The notes under the pieces: generated by a model
Told to the model about the DNA's origin: nothing
The model's database searches: none
The model's input: only the letters and a program-made list of their open reading frames with translations
Program-made: the position numbers and the translations under genes
Assembly (NCBI RefSeq): GCF_030553055.1
Contig: NZ_CP130713.1
Span: forward strand, 3,472,001 to 3,536,000
Source: Streptomyces sp. XD-27
Lineage (GTDB): Bacteria; Actinomycetota; Actinomycetes; Streptomycetales; Streptomycetaceae
Direction: 5' to 3'
Length of the DNA stretch: 64,000 nt
Part shown: in pieces, positions 17,769 through 25,825 of the stretch
Numbering within the stretch: position 1 is the stretch's first letter
Layout of the letters: every line of letters begins with the position of its first letter

Positions 17769-18881
17769 TCAGCCGCGTCGCCTGCCGCGACCGCCCCGGC
17801 TGCCCCGCGCCCCCAGGAGCAGCATCGCCACCAGGCCCACCGCCGCCGCGCCCACCAGGATGTCCCGGCTCCGATCCGCGTCCTCGCCCCCGTCGTCGCT
17901 CCCGTCCGCGACCGACGCGCCACCGCCTCCGTCGCCCTTGCCGTCGTCGCCGTTCTGCCGCCCCTTCGCCGCGGCGTCCGGGAGCAGGTCGCCGTCCAGC
18001 CGGATCGCCGTGACGCGGCTGCCGCCGCCTTCCGTTCCGTACATCAAGGTGCCGCCGTCCGGGGTGAAGGTGACCGACTCGCCCTGCCGTTGCAGCGGCA
18101 TGCCCGGCTCGTCGTCCAGCTTCCCGCCCAGGCCCTTCGCGCCCCACCGGTACTCCGCCACCGAGAAGTAGCCGCGCAGCACCAGGCGGCTGGCGTCCGG
18201 CGCGAACGCCCCGTCGGTGACCTCCATGTCGAGATCGGCGACCCGCTTGAAGACGTTCACGCCCGACGTCGACAGCGCGGTCGGGGCCTCGTACAGCCCG
18301 GGGTCCTCCTGGCTCTTGCTCGCGATGTAGACCCGGCCGGTCTTCGGATGGACCATCAACGCCTCGGCGTTGCGCGGGCCGCCTTGGTACTGGACGGTGA
18401 ACTGGGTCGCGTCGACCGCCGTGTCCCGCAGCTTCTTCGGCTCCGGGAAGCGATAGATCCACACCTTGGGCCAGGTGCCGCCCTCGTTGTCGCCGATGTC
18501 GCCGACGTAGATGTTGCCGTCCGGACCGATGGAGACCCCCTCCACGTCCCGCGGACTGCCGATGCCGCGCAGGGTGACGGTCGCGACCGTGCGCCCGGTC
18601 CTGCCGTCCACCGCGTAGACGTAGGGACCGTCCTTGCTGTCGTTGTGCGTCCAGTAGACGCCGGGGTGGGCACGGCTGGCCGCGAGCCCGCTGGACTCGG
18701 TGATCCGCTCGTCCTCGATCGTGAACGAGGACGGCTCGTGGTCGTCGGCGGCGGCCGGGGCAGCGGTGACCAAGACACCGGCGACGGCGACGGCTGCCGT
18801 GGCCACGGCGGCGGGCAGGGCGGTCAGCGCGGCGGCGCGGAGCGCACGAGACGCGCGGGACGCGCGGGGAAGCGAACGCAT
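17769..18881 (-). CDS. secreted, C-terminally anchored beta-propeller-like protein
   Basis: A 370-residue exported protein. Signal peptide about 1-46 (ending APAAA-DD). The body (about 47-295) has repeated strand motifs typical of NHL/WD-like propellers: YWTHNDSKDGPYVYAVDGRT, DVEGVSIGPDGNIYVGDIGD, AEALMVHPKTGRVYIASKS. Then a Gly/Asp-rich linker (about 300-335), a transmembrane helix (DILVGAAAVGLVAMLLLGA) and an Arg/Gly-rich tail, so the protein is probably held at the cell surface. Ligand unknown. A striking 14-bp inverted repeat lies 31 nt upstream of its start. Confidence 0.8.
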   Translation of the reverse strand: MRSLPRASRASRALRAAALTALPAAVATAAVAVAGVLVTAAPAAADDHEPSSFTIEDERITESSGLAASRAHPGVYWTHNDSKDGPYVYAVDGRTGRTVATVTLRGIGSPRDVEGVSIGPDGNIYVGDIGDNEGGTWPKVWIYRFPEPKKLRDTAVDATQFTVQYQGGPRNAEALMVHPKTGRVYIASKSQEDPGLYEAPTALSTSGVNVFKRVADLDMEVTDGAFAPDASRLVLRGYFSVAEYRWGAKGLGGKLDDEPGMPLQRQGESVTFTPDGGTLMYGTEGGGSRVTAIRLDGDLLPDAAAKGRQNGDDGKGDGGGGASVADGSDDGGEDADRSRDILVGAAAVGLVAMLLLGARGSRGGRGRRRG

Positions 18882-18911
18882 GGGGGCAAGCCTGCCATAT
18901 CCGCACAGCGG

Positions 18912-18950
18912 AATATTCCCGGGATTAGTTGACCTGATCCCGGGAATATT
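18912..18950. promoter_or_regulatory. perfect 14-bp inverted repeat in a divergent promoter region
   Basis: AATATTCCCGGGAT (18912-18925) and ATCCCGGGAATATT (18937-18950) are exact reverse complements separated by 11 nt. AT-rich ends are unusual here. It lies between the divergent propeller protein and four-helix membrane protein genes, so an operator is more likely than a terminator. Confidence 0.6.
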
Positions 18951-18994
18951 TGCGGGAAATTAATCGGGCAATGGCGGCATAGTGGATAGCGTCG

Positions 18995-19024
18995 TTGCGG
19001 GAATTCACGGCACCCCTCTACGGT
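18995..19024 (+). promoter_or_regulatory. promoter of the leaderless membrane protein gene
   Basis: TTGCGG (18995-19000) and TACGGT (19019-19024) with an 18-nt spacer; the ATG at 19033 begins 8 nt after the -10, so transcription should start at or next to the start codon. Confidence 0.55.
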
Positions 19025-19032
19025 CTCTGCTC

Positions 19033-19548
19033 ATGAGCGACTACAACCAAACCCCTTACGCGCCGGGGGCGCCCGCGGGACATTCCGCCGGGGCGGACGA
19101 CAAGAAGATGGTGATCATCGCGATCGTCGGCGCGGCGATCGCGCTGATCGGCTCGCTGATCAACTGGTCGGTGACCGACAAGGGCAGCGGCGATATCGGC
19201 GGCGTCAAGGGCACCGATGGCGACGGCGTGATCTCGCTGATCACCGCCCTGGCCGCCGCAGCGCTCTTCATCGGCGCCATGGTCGCGAAGAAGCACATAC
19301 TCCACGCCGTCGGCGCGGTGGTGTCGCTGGTGACGCTGGTCATCGGCGGCATCGCCATGGCCAACCCCGACCGCGTGGTCGTGTCCTACTTCATGGACGA
19401 GGGTGCGCCCAACGAGAAGGCAGCCGAGAAGGTCGCCGAGCAGCTCGAGTTCTCCGCGGGCCCGGGCGTCTACATGGTCCTGGTCGGCGCGCTGCTGAGC
19501 CTGGTCTGCGGCTTCCTCGCGTTCAAGAAGGCCAACGCCGGCCGCTAA
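19033..19548 (+). CDS. small integral membrane protein (171 aa)
   Basis: A membrane protein with four predicted helices (about 23-43, 70-88, 94-114, 147-167) and a proline-rich cytoplasmic N-terminus (MSDYNQTPYAPGAPAGHSAG). No enzyme motif seen; resembles uncharacterised Streptomyces membrane proteins. I chose ATG 19033 over GTG 18982 because a promoter ends 8 nt before it and the extra 17 residues look non-coding. A long hairpin follows. Confidence 0.8.
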   Translation: MSDYNQTPYAPGAPAGHSAGADDKKMVIIAIVGAAIALIGSLINWSVTDKGSGDIGGVKGTDGDGVISLITALAAAALFIGAMVAKKHILHAVGAVVSLVTLVIGGIAMANPDRVVVSYFMDEGAPNEKAAEKVAEQLEFSAGPGVYMVLVGALLSLVCGFLAFKKANAGR

Positions 19549-19583
19549 TTCCACATTCGGGCGGCATCTGCCCGTTTCCCCGG

Positions 19584-19642
19584 AATCCGGTGGCTCGCAT
19601 TCTTAGCCCATTACGCGGGCGAAGAATACGGGCCACCGGATT
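19584..19642. terminator. long hairpin terminator
   Basis: AATCCGGTGGC (19584-19594) pairs exactly with GCCACCGGATT (19632-19642), and an inner ATTCTT/AAGAAT pair extends the stem. Confidence 0.75.
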
Positions 19643-19783
19643 TCTCCATTCTTCACCGCGCCCACCCATCCCGTTCACATGACGTCAACGGTCCGGCGAG
19701 CTTCGCCCTTCGGAGGGATGGCAGAGCAAACCCGCCCGGTAGGCTGGCCTGGTCGGCAAGTATCCCGTCACATGGGAGCACTG

Positions 19784-20377
19784 ATGAGCGTCGCACCTGA
19801 GCCCGGCTGGCCTGAGCCCGAGTGGCATCGCCCACCTGTGGGGGGGTACACCGCCGACGACCTGGACCGGCTCCCGAACCTGCCTCCCCACACGGAGCTG
19901 ATCGACGGGAGCCTCATCCTCGTGAGTCCGCAGACCGCGTTCCACATGCGTGCCATGCGCCTGCTGGAGAACCGCCTCTTGGAGGCGGCTCCGCCCGAGC
20001 TGGACGTCGCCCGGGAGATGACGGTCACCCTCGGCCCACGCGACCGGCCGGAACCGGACGTGCTCGTAGTGAAGGGCGAGGCGGAGCCCCGGCAGACCAC
20101 CTTCCAGCCAGAGGACGTGATCCTCGCGATCGAGGTCGTATCAGCCGAATCCGAAGCACGGGACCGGAATGTCAAGCCCCGCAAGTACGCGGAAGCCGGG
20201 ATCCGGCACTTCTGGCGCGTAGAGGAGGACAAAGGGCTGCCCGTCGTCTACGTCTTCGAGCTGGAGCCTGCGACGAAGACGTACGTCGTCAGCGGCATTT
20301 ACCACGAGCAGCTCAAGGTCCCCGTCCCCTTCCCCATCAAGATCGACCTGACCGCGATCAACCGCCGCCAGCCGTGA
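19784..20377 (+). CDS. Uma2-family (PD-(D/E)xK-fold) protein, intact
   Basis: A 197-residue Uma2 protein. Expected order: PPHTELIDGSLILVSP, PRDRPEPDVLVVKGE (Asp of the PD motif), AIEVVSAESEARDRNVKPRK (Glu and Lys of the ExK-like core) and YAEAGIRHFWRVE. The fold is that of restriction-type nucleases but no substrate is known; Streptomyces carry many copies. ATG 19784 has GGGAG 5-6 nt upstream. Compare the frameshifted relative at 8723-9291. Followed by a strong terminator. Confidence 0.9.
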   Translation: MSVAPEPGWPEPEWHRPPVGGYTADDLDRLPNLPPHTELIDGSLILVSPQTAFHMRAMRLLENRLLEAAPPELDVAREMTVTLGPRDRPEPDVLVVKGEAEPRQTTFQPEDVILAIEVVSAESEARDRNVKPRKYAEAGIRHFWRVEEDKGLPVVYVFELEPATKTYVVSGIYHEQLKVPVPFPIKIDLTAINRRQP

Positions 20378-20379
20378 CC

Positions 20380-20413
20380 CGCAGGGGTGTGCGCGCCCAC
20401 GCACGCCCCTGCG
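20380..20413. terminator. hairpin after the Uma2 gene
   Basis: CGCAGGGGTGTGCG (20380-20393) pairs with CGCACGCCCCTGCG (20400-20413), one G-T pair, 6-nt loop. Confidence 0.75.
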
Positions 20414-20549
20414 GCACGTCCTTGGCCGCGTTGGGCGCAGAGCGGGATCCGGCCCGAGCAAGGCAGTCCCGAAACATGCCCCGGCCGACCGAAAGCCCGC
20501 GTCAAGCCCCGCGTCCATGCCGCCGGCCGCCCGCGTGCATACTTCACCG

Positions 20550-21230
20550 ATGCGCATCATGTTCGTCGGTGACTCGATGACCATCGGCAGTGCCGGCGAC
20601 TTCACCTGGCGCTACCGCATGTGGAAGCACCTCAACGCCACCTACGGCGGCCCGTACGCGATCGTCGGTCCGCGCACTGAGGTGTACGACAAGCACGCCG
20701 ACGCCCCCGTCTCGCACGACTACGGCGACCCGGCCTTTCCCGCCCGCGCCCGTCGCCACCTCGCCGGATGGGGCGAGGGCTGGCTCCACATGGCACCCCT
20801 CATAGGGGACGCGATACGCGACCACCGCGCCGACACGCTCCTGATCTCCCTCGGCCTGATCGACCTGGGCTTCTACACCGACGCGGAGCAGACAGCCGCC
20901 AACGCGCGCCGCTTCATCGCCGAGGCGCGCACCGCCAACCCCGGCATCCACGCCGTACTGCTCCCGGTCATCCACAACATCCGCGCCGAGTCCGACGCTC
21001 CCTTCGCCGCCGACTGCGACCGCTTCAACGAACTCCTCGCCAAGGCGGTCGCCGATCTCGACTCCCCGGCCTCCCCGCTGCTGCTGGCCTCGCGCCCGGC
21101 CGCGTACGACATCCACCGCGACACCTACGACGGCACGCACCCCAACGCGAGCGGCGAACGGCGGATAGCGGGCGCCTTCGCCGAGGCGATGCACCAGGCG
21201 TGGGGCGTGGGCGGGCCGTACGCGCCCTGA
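20550..21230 (+). CDS. SGNH/GDSL-type hydrolase
   Basis: A 226-residue protein. The GDS block (RIMFVGDSMTIG) holds the nucleophile Ser; ISLGLIDLGF corresponds to the usual G-x-N-D block, with the Asn replaced, which is odd; and DGTHPNASGERRIA gives the catalytic Asp/His pair. No signal peptide, so cytoplasmic unless exported otherwise. Start at ATG 20550, 6 nt after CATACT (leaderless-like). Probably an esterase or acylhydrolase, substrate unknown. Confidence 0.82.
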   Translation: MRIMFVGDSMTIGSAGDFTWRYRMWKHLNATYGGPYAIVGPRTEVYDKHADAPVSHDYGDPAFPARARRHLAGWGEGWLHMAPLIGDAIRDHRADTLLISLGLIDLGFYTDAEQTAANARRFIAEARTANPGIHAVLLPVIHNIRAESDAPFAADCDRFNELLAKAVADLDSPASPLLLASRPAAYDIHRDTYDGTHPNASGERRIAGAFAEAMHQAWGVGGPYAP

Positions 21231-21313
21231 ATCGTGAAGCGTGTGTCCGCCGCGCGGTCACCCTGCCCCGGGCGCTTGCTTAGAGCACACTCCAAGGCGT
21301 TGGCTGGACGACC

Positions 21314-22312
21314 ATGAAGTACACGCAGCTCGGACGCACCGGACTCAAGGTCAGCCGACTGGTCCTCGGCACCATGAACTTCGGCCCGCAGACGAATGAG
21401 GCCGACAGTCACACGATCATGGACGCCGCGCTGGACGCGGGCGTCAACTTCTTCGACACCGCCAACGTGTACGGCTGGGGCGAGGACAAGGGCCGCACCG
21501 AGGAGATCCTCGGCTCGTGGTTCGCCAAGGGCGGCGGGCGCCGCGACAAGACCGTGCTGGCCACCAAGGTCTACGGCCACATGGGCGCCGAGGACTATGC
21601 GCCCTGGCCCAACGATGACAAGCTCTCCGCGCTCAACATCCGCCGCGCCGTCGAGGCCAGCCTCAAGCGGCTCGGTACGGACTACATCGACCTCTACCAG
21701 TTCCACCACGTGGACCGGTCCACGCCGTGGGACGAGATCTGGCAGGCGATCGACGTCCTCGTGACCCAGGGCAAGATCCTCTACGCCGGGTCGTCCAACC
21801 ACGCGGGCTGGCACATCGCGCAGGCCAACGAGACGGCCCGGCGGCGCGGTTCGTACGGGCTGGTCAGCGAGCAGTGCCTGTACAACCTGGCGGAGCGGCG
21901 CGCGGAGATGGAGGTCATCCCGGCCGCCCAGGCCTACGGCCTCGGTGTCATCCCCTGGTCCCCGCTGCACGGCGGGCTGCTCGGCGGCGCGATCCGCAAG
22001 GAGCAGCAGGGCGGGGCGGCCCGCACCACGTCCGGGCGGAGCGGCGACGCGCTGCGGGACTCCGCGATCAGGGACAAGGTGCAGCGTTACGAGGACCTGC
22101 TCGACAAGCACGGACTGGAGCCCGGCGAGGTGGCGCTGGCGTGGCTGCTGACCCGGCCGGGGGTGACAGGGCCCATCGTGGGGCCGCGCACGGCGGGGCA
22201 GCTGGAGTCGGCGCTGCGGGCGGTGGAGCTGGAGCTGAGCGAGGAGCTGCTGGCGGGGCTGGACGAGGTCTTCCCGGGGCCGGGGCCGTCGCCGGAGGCG
22301 TTCGCCTGGTGA
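21314..22312 (+). CDS. aldo/keto reductase
   Basis: A 332-residue TIM-barrel NADPH-dependent reductase. The catalytic tetrad is in place: Asp48 (FFDTANVYG), Tyr53, Lys85 (LATKVYG) and His131 (YQFHHVDRS). IVGPRTAGQLESALRAV is the C-terminal NADP-binding region. Closest to the AKR11/YghZ-like subfamily acting on small aldehydes and ketones. No neighbouring partner suggests a pathway. Confidence 0.93.
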   Translation: MKYTQLGRTGLKVSRLVLGTMNFGPQTNEADSHTIMDAALDAGVNFFDTANVYGWGEDKGRTEEILGSWFAKGGGRRDKTVLATKVYGHMGAEDYAPWPNDDKLSALNIRRAVEASLKRLGTDYIDLYQFHHVDRSTPWDEIWQAIDVLVTQGKILYAGSSNHAGWHIAQANETARRRGSYGLVSEQCLYNLAERRAEMEVIPAAQAYGLGVIPWSPLHGGLLGGAIRKEQQGGAARTTSGRSGDALRDSAIRDKVQRYEDLLDKHGLEPGEVALAWLLTRPGVTGPIVGPRTAGQLESALRAVELELSEELLAGLDEVFPGPGPSPEAFAW

Positions 22313-22444
22313 CCGTTCGTTCGCCACAGCGACAGCGACAACGACGGCGTTCGCGGCAACGGTGACGGTGACGTCTCCGCGTCGGCAGGTGACGTCCGCG
22401 TCGACATCGGCGTTCGCGTACGGCGGCCGCGCTCCGGCACAAGC

Positions 22445-22531
22445 TCAGCGGAGGGCGGCCGCCACCGCGACGACGACGATGATGACGGCGAACGCGCCGC
22501 GCAAGATCAGTGTTCGGGTCCTCGGGTCCAC
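22445..22531 (-). CDS. putative 28-aa single-helix membrane peptide
   Basis: GTG at 22531 opens 28 codons: a short basic start (MDPRTRTLILRG) then AFAVIIVVVAVAAALR, a clear transmembrane helix. Codon bias is coding-like. The GAGGG ahead of the start is too close to be an ideal ribosome-binding site. This type of mini membrane protein occurs in Streptomyces. The rest of the 338-bp gap (22313-22650) holds degenerate CAGCGGCCCGG-type repeats (22566-22680) and nothing else I recognise. Confidence 0.4.
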   Translation of the reverse strand: MDPRTRTLILRGAFAVIIVVVAVAAALR

Positions 22532-22650
22532 CCTCGAAGGTTAACCGGGGGCCTCGGCGACGAGCCCAGCGGCCCGGCGGTCACCGCCCAGCGCCCACCG
22601 GCTCGGCAGCCCGGCGGTCACCGGCGCCCAGCGACTCGCCGACCCAGCGG

Positions 22651-23226
22651 TCAGCGGCCGAGCGGCCAGCGCCCGACCGCCTCGTAGCGCGGCTGCGCCC
22701 CGGCCACACCCGCCACCGGCGGATGGCTGCGCATCAGGGTCAGCTCACCCGCCGTCCACGGGACACTGGCGAACTCGGCGAGGGCGGCGACGAACGGCCT
22801 CATATCCACCTCGGGCCTGCGGCCACGGCTGCGGGCGATGGTCAGGTGCGGGGTGTCGTACGGGCGGTCGTCCTTCATCTCCACCCCGGCCCGCCGCGCC
22901 CCGGCCGCCGCCGCGTCGGCGAGCCGCCGCATCGCGGTGCGGTCGCCGTCGGCGCCGACCCACATCACGCGGTGGCCGAACCGTCCGCCGCGCGCCAGGC
23001 ACAGCTCGTAGGGGGCGTGGCGCTGCGCGGCGCGGGCGAGCCGCTCGTGCAGTTCGGGGAGCAGCTCCTCGGCGACCTCGCCGTAGAACGCCAGCGTGAA
23101 GTGCCAGCCCGTCCGGTCGGCCCACCGCAGCTGCTCCGCTCCCGGCATCCGGTGCAGCGGGTCGACGGCGGTGCCGAGCTCGGCGAGGACGTCGTCCGGA
23201 GGCAGCACGGCGGCGAACAGTCTCAT
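22651..23226 (-). CDS. thpR: RNA 2',3'-cyclic phosphodiesterase (2H family)
   Basis: A 191-residue 2H phosphoesterase (LigT/ThpR). Both catalytic motifs are present: His42-x-Thr44 in WHFTLAFYG and His127-x-Thr129 in PHLTIARS. Opening MRLFAAVLPPDDVLAEL is typical. It opens 2',3'-cyclic phosphates on RNA ends. Start ATG 23226 has GGGAG upstream. The two genes before it on this strand are the MFS exporter and its MarR regulator; 71 bp separate them, so read-through is possible. Confidence 0.93.
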   Translation of the reverse strand: MRLFAAVLPPDDVLAELGTAVDPLHRMPGAEQLRWADRTGWHFTLAFYGEVAEELLPELHERLARAAQRHAPYELCLARGGRFGHRVMWVGADGDRTAMRRLADAAAAGARRAGVEMKDDRPYDTPHLTIARSRGRRPEVDMRPFVAALAEFASVPWTAGELTLMRSHPPVAGVAGAQPRYEAVGRWPLGR

Positions 23227-23297
23227 ACGACGAGTCTCCCTCTCCCCCGTGCCGCCGCCCTCTCCCCCCGCGCCGCCGCGCCGTGCGTCACGCCGTG

Positions 23298-24869
23298 TCA
23301 CGCCCCCGTCAGGACCCGCTCGCGCGCCTCCGTGGGCTCGGGCGTCTGCCTCGGCACGAACGCGATCACCCGCCGCCCCCGCCGCAGATCCACCCGCAGC
23401 CGCAGGCCCCCGATCCGGGCCAGGACCAGCCCGACCGTGCCGGCCGCGAGCGCCGCGACGAGGCCGCCCGCCGCGAAGCCGACGCGGGCGCCGTAGGCGT
23501 CGGTGAGCCAGCCGACCAGCGGGCCGCCGAGCGGGGTGCCGCCGAAGAAGACCATCATGTACAGGCTCATCACCCGGCCGCGCATCGCCGGGTCCGTGGC
23601 CAGCTGCACGCTGGAGTTCGCCGTGACGTTGAACGTCATCGCGAAGACGCCGATCGGCACCATCAGCGCCGCGAAGATCCAGAACGTCGGGGCGAAGGCC
23701 GCCGCCGTCTCCAGCACCCCGAACAGCACCGCCGCGCCGATCAGCAGCCGCAGCGGCGAGTTGGTGCGCCGGGCGGCGAGCAGCGCGCCGGTGACGGAGC
23801 CGACCGCCATCAGCGTGTTGAGCAGGCCGTACGTGCCGGGCCCGGCGTGGAAGACGTCGTCGGCGAAGGCGCTCAGCCAGATCGGGAAGTTGAACCCGAA
23901 GGTGCCGATGAACCCGACGAGGACGATCGGCCAGAGCAGATCGGGGCGCCCGGCGACGTAAGCCAGGCCCTCGCGCAGCTGGCCCTTGGCGCGCGGCGCG
24001 CGCTCGACCTTGTGCAGTTCGCCGGTGCGCATCAGCAGCAGACCGGCCAGCGGGGCGGCGAAGGACAGCCCGTTGAGCAGGAAGGCCCAACCGCTGCCGA
24101 CGGCGGTGATGAGGACACCGGCGACGGCGGGGCCGACGAGCTTGGCGGACTGGAAGTTCGCCGAGTTGAGACTGACGGCGTTGCGCAGGTCGCGCGGTCC
24201 GACCATCTCGACGACGAACGCCTGGCGGGCCGGGTTGTCCACGACCGTGACCATGCCGAGGAGGAAGGCGATGAGGTAGACGTGCCAGACCTGGATCTGC
24301 CCGCTGAGGGTGAGGGCGGCCAGCGCCAGTCCGCAGGCGCCCAGCGCGGTCTGGGTGATCAGCAGGAGGCGGCGCTTGGGGTAGCGGTCGGCGATGACTC
24401 CGCCGTACAGGCCGAACAGCAGCATCGGCAGGAACTGCAGGGCTGTGGTGATGCCGACGGCGGTGGAGGAGCCCGTGAGGCTGAGGACCAGCCAGTCCTG
24501 GGTGATCCGGGACATCCAGGTGCCGGTGTTGGACACGACGGCGCCGGTCGCGAAGAGCCGGTAGTTGCGGATCCTGAGTGAACTGAACATTCCGCGCCGG
24601 GCGGTGTCCGAGGACCCGGTGGAGTCGGCGGCCGAGCCCCGTATGTCGGAGGAGTCGGCGGCCGAGTCGCCTATGTCAGAGGCGTCGGCTATGTCAGAGG
24701 CGTCGGCGCTGCCAGTGGCGTCGGTGCTGCCAGTGGCGTCGGTGCTGTCAGTGGTGTCGGCGGCTTCGCGGGATTCGCGGGAGTCGGCCGCGTCGACCGC
24801 TTCGTCGGCGTGGTTGCGGTGGAGTGGATTCGGTGCGGGTGCGGAGTCTGCTCCGGGTCCCGGACTCAA
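23298..24869 (-). CDS. MFS transporter with acidic repeat N-terminus
   Basis: A 523-residue permease of the MFS_3 (enterobactin exporter EntS-like) group, with about twelve helices starting at FSSLRIRNYRLFATGAVVSN (near residue 93). The TTG at 24869 is my choice: GAGGAGG lies 9 nt upstream and the frame behind it runs into the MarR gene. Residues about 20-90 are a Ser/Thr/Asp/Ala repeat (ADTTDSTDATGSTDATGSAD and similar), a minisatellite-like acidic tail unusual for this family. Lies 29 bp downstream of a MarR regulator, so probably a regulated efflux pump. Confidence 0.9.
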   Translation of the reverse strand: MSPGPGADSAPAPNPLHRNHADEAVDAADSRESREAADTTDSTDATGSTDATGSADASDIADASDIGDSAADSSDIRGSAADSTGSSDTARRGMFSSLRIRNYRLFATGAVVSNTGTWMSRITQDWLVLSLTGSSTAVGITTALQFLPMLLFGLYGGVIADRYPKRRLLLITQTALGACGLALAALTLSGQIQVWHVYLIAFLLGMVTVVDNPARQAFVVEMVGPRDLRNAVSLNSANFQSAKLVGPAVAGVLITAVGSGWAFLLNGLSFAAPLAGLLLMRTGELHKVERAPRAKGQLREGLAYVAGRPDLLWPIVLVGFIGTFGFNFPIWLSAFADDVFHAGPGTYGLLNTLMAVGSVTGALLAARRTNSPLRLLIGAAVLFGVLETAAAFAPTFWIFAALMVPIGVFAMTFNVTANSSVQLATDPAMRGRVMSLYMMVFFGGTPLGGPLVGWLTDAYGARVGFAAGGLVAALAAGTVGLVLARIGGLRLRVDLRRGRRVIAFVPRQTPEPTEARERVLTGA

Positions 24870-24898
24870 AGGGGTTCGCCTCCTCGCGGCGTGGTCGG

Positions 24899-25384
24899 TT
24901 ACAGGTGTGCCAGCTTCTCCAGCACGGGCGCGGCGGCGCGGAGCACCGCTCGTTCGTCGTCGGTGAGTTTCGCGGCCTGCTCGGCCAGCCACGCGTTCCG
25001 CTTGCGGCGGCTCTCTTCCAGCATGGCCTCGGCCCGTTCGGTCTGCGAGACGACCTTCTGGCGGCGGTCCTGCGGGTGCGGCTCCAGCCGGACCAGCTCC
25101 TTGGCCTCCAGCAGCGCGACGATGCGGGTCATCGAGGGCGGCTGCACGTGCTCCTTGCGGGCCAGCTCACCGGGGGTGGCCGAGCCGCAGCGGGCGAGGG
25201 TGCCCAGGACGGACATCTCGGTGGGGCTCAGCGACTCGTCGACGCGCTGGTGCTTGAGCCGCCGCCCCAGCCGCATCACGGCGGAGCGCAGCAGGTCCAC
25301 GGCGGCCGTGTCGTCGGCGGCCACGGTGGGGGTGGTGTCGCTCAGTTCCCCGGCCGGGGGCAGGGGGCGGGACAGTTCCGGCAT
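24899..25384 (-). CDS. MarR-family regulator
   Basis: A 161-residue winged-helix regulator: LSPTEMSVLGTLARCGSATP and PSMTRIVALLEAKELVRLEP are the DNA-binding helices and wing, followed by the D-x-R-x beta-hairpin (DRRQKVVSQT). First gene of an operon with the MFS exporter. ATG 25384 sits 7 nt after TACTCT on the minus strand, so the transcript is probably leaderless. Confidence 0.93.
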   Translation of the reverse strand: MPELSRPLPPAGELSDTTPTVAADDTAAVDLLRSAVMRLGRRLKHQRVDESLSPTEMSVLGTLARCGSATPGELARKEHVQPPSMTRIVALLEAKELVRLEPHPQDRRQKVVSQTERAEAMLEESRRKRNAWLAEQAAKLTDDERAVLRAAAPVLEKLAHL

Positions 25385-25401
25385 AGTCTTTAGAGTAACT
25401 C

Positions 25402-25416
25402 ATTACCCGGTCTAAT
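25402..25416. promoter_or_regulatory. candidate MarR operator
   Basis: ATTACCCGGTCTAAT is an imperfect 15-bp palindrome (ATTA / TAAT ends) centred about 25 nt upstream of the MarR start, overlapping the expected promoter. Suits autorepression. Confidence 0.45.
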
Positions 25417-25585
25417 GAAAGCGCGTCCCTATAAGAGCGCGATGCCGCATAGGAGCGCGATGCCGCGCCGCCCGCGCGCCGGAACCACCCGTACGCGGGA
25501 TCACCCGTACCCAGAATCACCCATACGAGTGAGGACCCTCCGGAAAGTAACGCGATGGCCCAGGAAGCCCCGCGACCCTGGACGT

Positions 25586-25789
25586 ATGGGATCGAAGGCC
25601 GGTACGGAATCGACGGTGCTCAGCCTGCGGATAGACACCGAGCTGCTGGACCGGATCCGGCGACACGCCGCGAAACGCGGAATGAGCGTCCAGGACTACG
25701 TGGTCCGGACGCTCATCCGCGATGACTTCGACGAGCGCTTCCAGACGTCCGTCGACGAGACCGAGCGGTTCTACGGCGAGGACAGGTAG
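25586..25789 (+). CDS. ribbon-helix-helix (CopG/Arc-type) protein
   Basis: A 67-residue protein with an RHH domain: ESTVLSLRIDTELLDRIRRH then AAKRGMSVQDYVVRTLIRDD, the strand-helix-helix pattern of CopG-like repressors and antitoxins. No toxin gene follows. The start is uncertain: ATG 25586 lacks a good site, whereas an in-frame ATG at 25460 has AGGAG in front and would add 42 basic residues. That upstream stretch contains an 18-bp near-duplicate with two AGCGCGATGCCGC copies (25436-25465). Confidence 0.75.
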   Translation: MGSKAGTESTVLSLRIDTELLDRIRRHAAKRGMSVQDYVVRTLIRDDFDERFQTSVDETERFYGEDR

Positions 25790-25825
25790 CCCCTCAGCCC
25801 TTCGGCCCCTCGACCCCTCAGTCCC

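Noticed and set aside
25586..25789. RHH protein as antitoxin
   Set aside because: No downstream toxin gene; the next gene is a convergent permease. Kept as a DNA-binding protein only.
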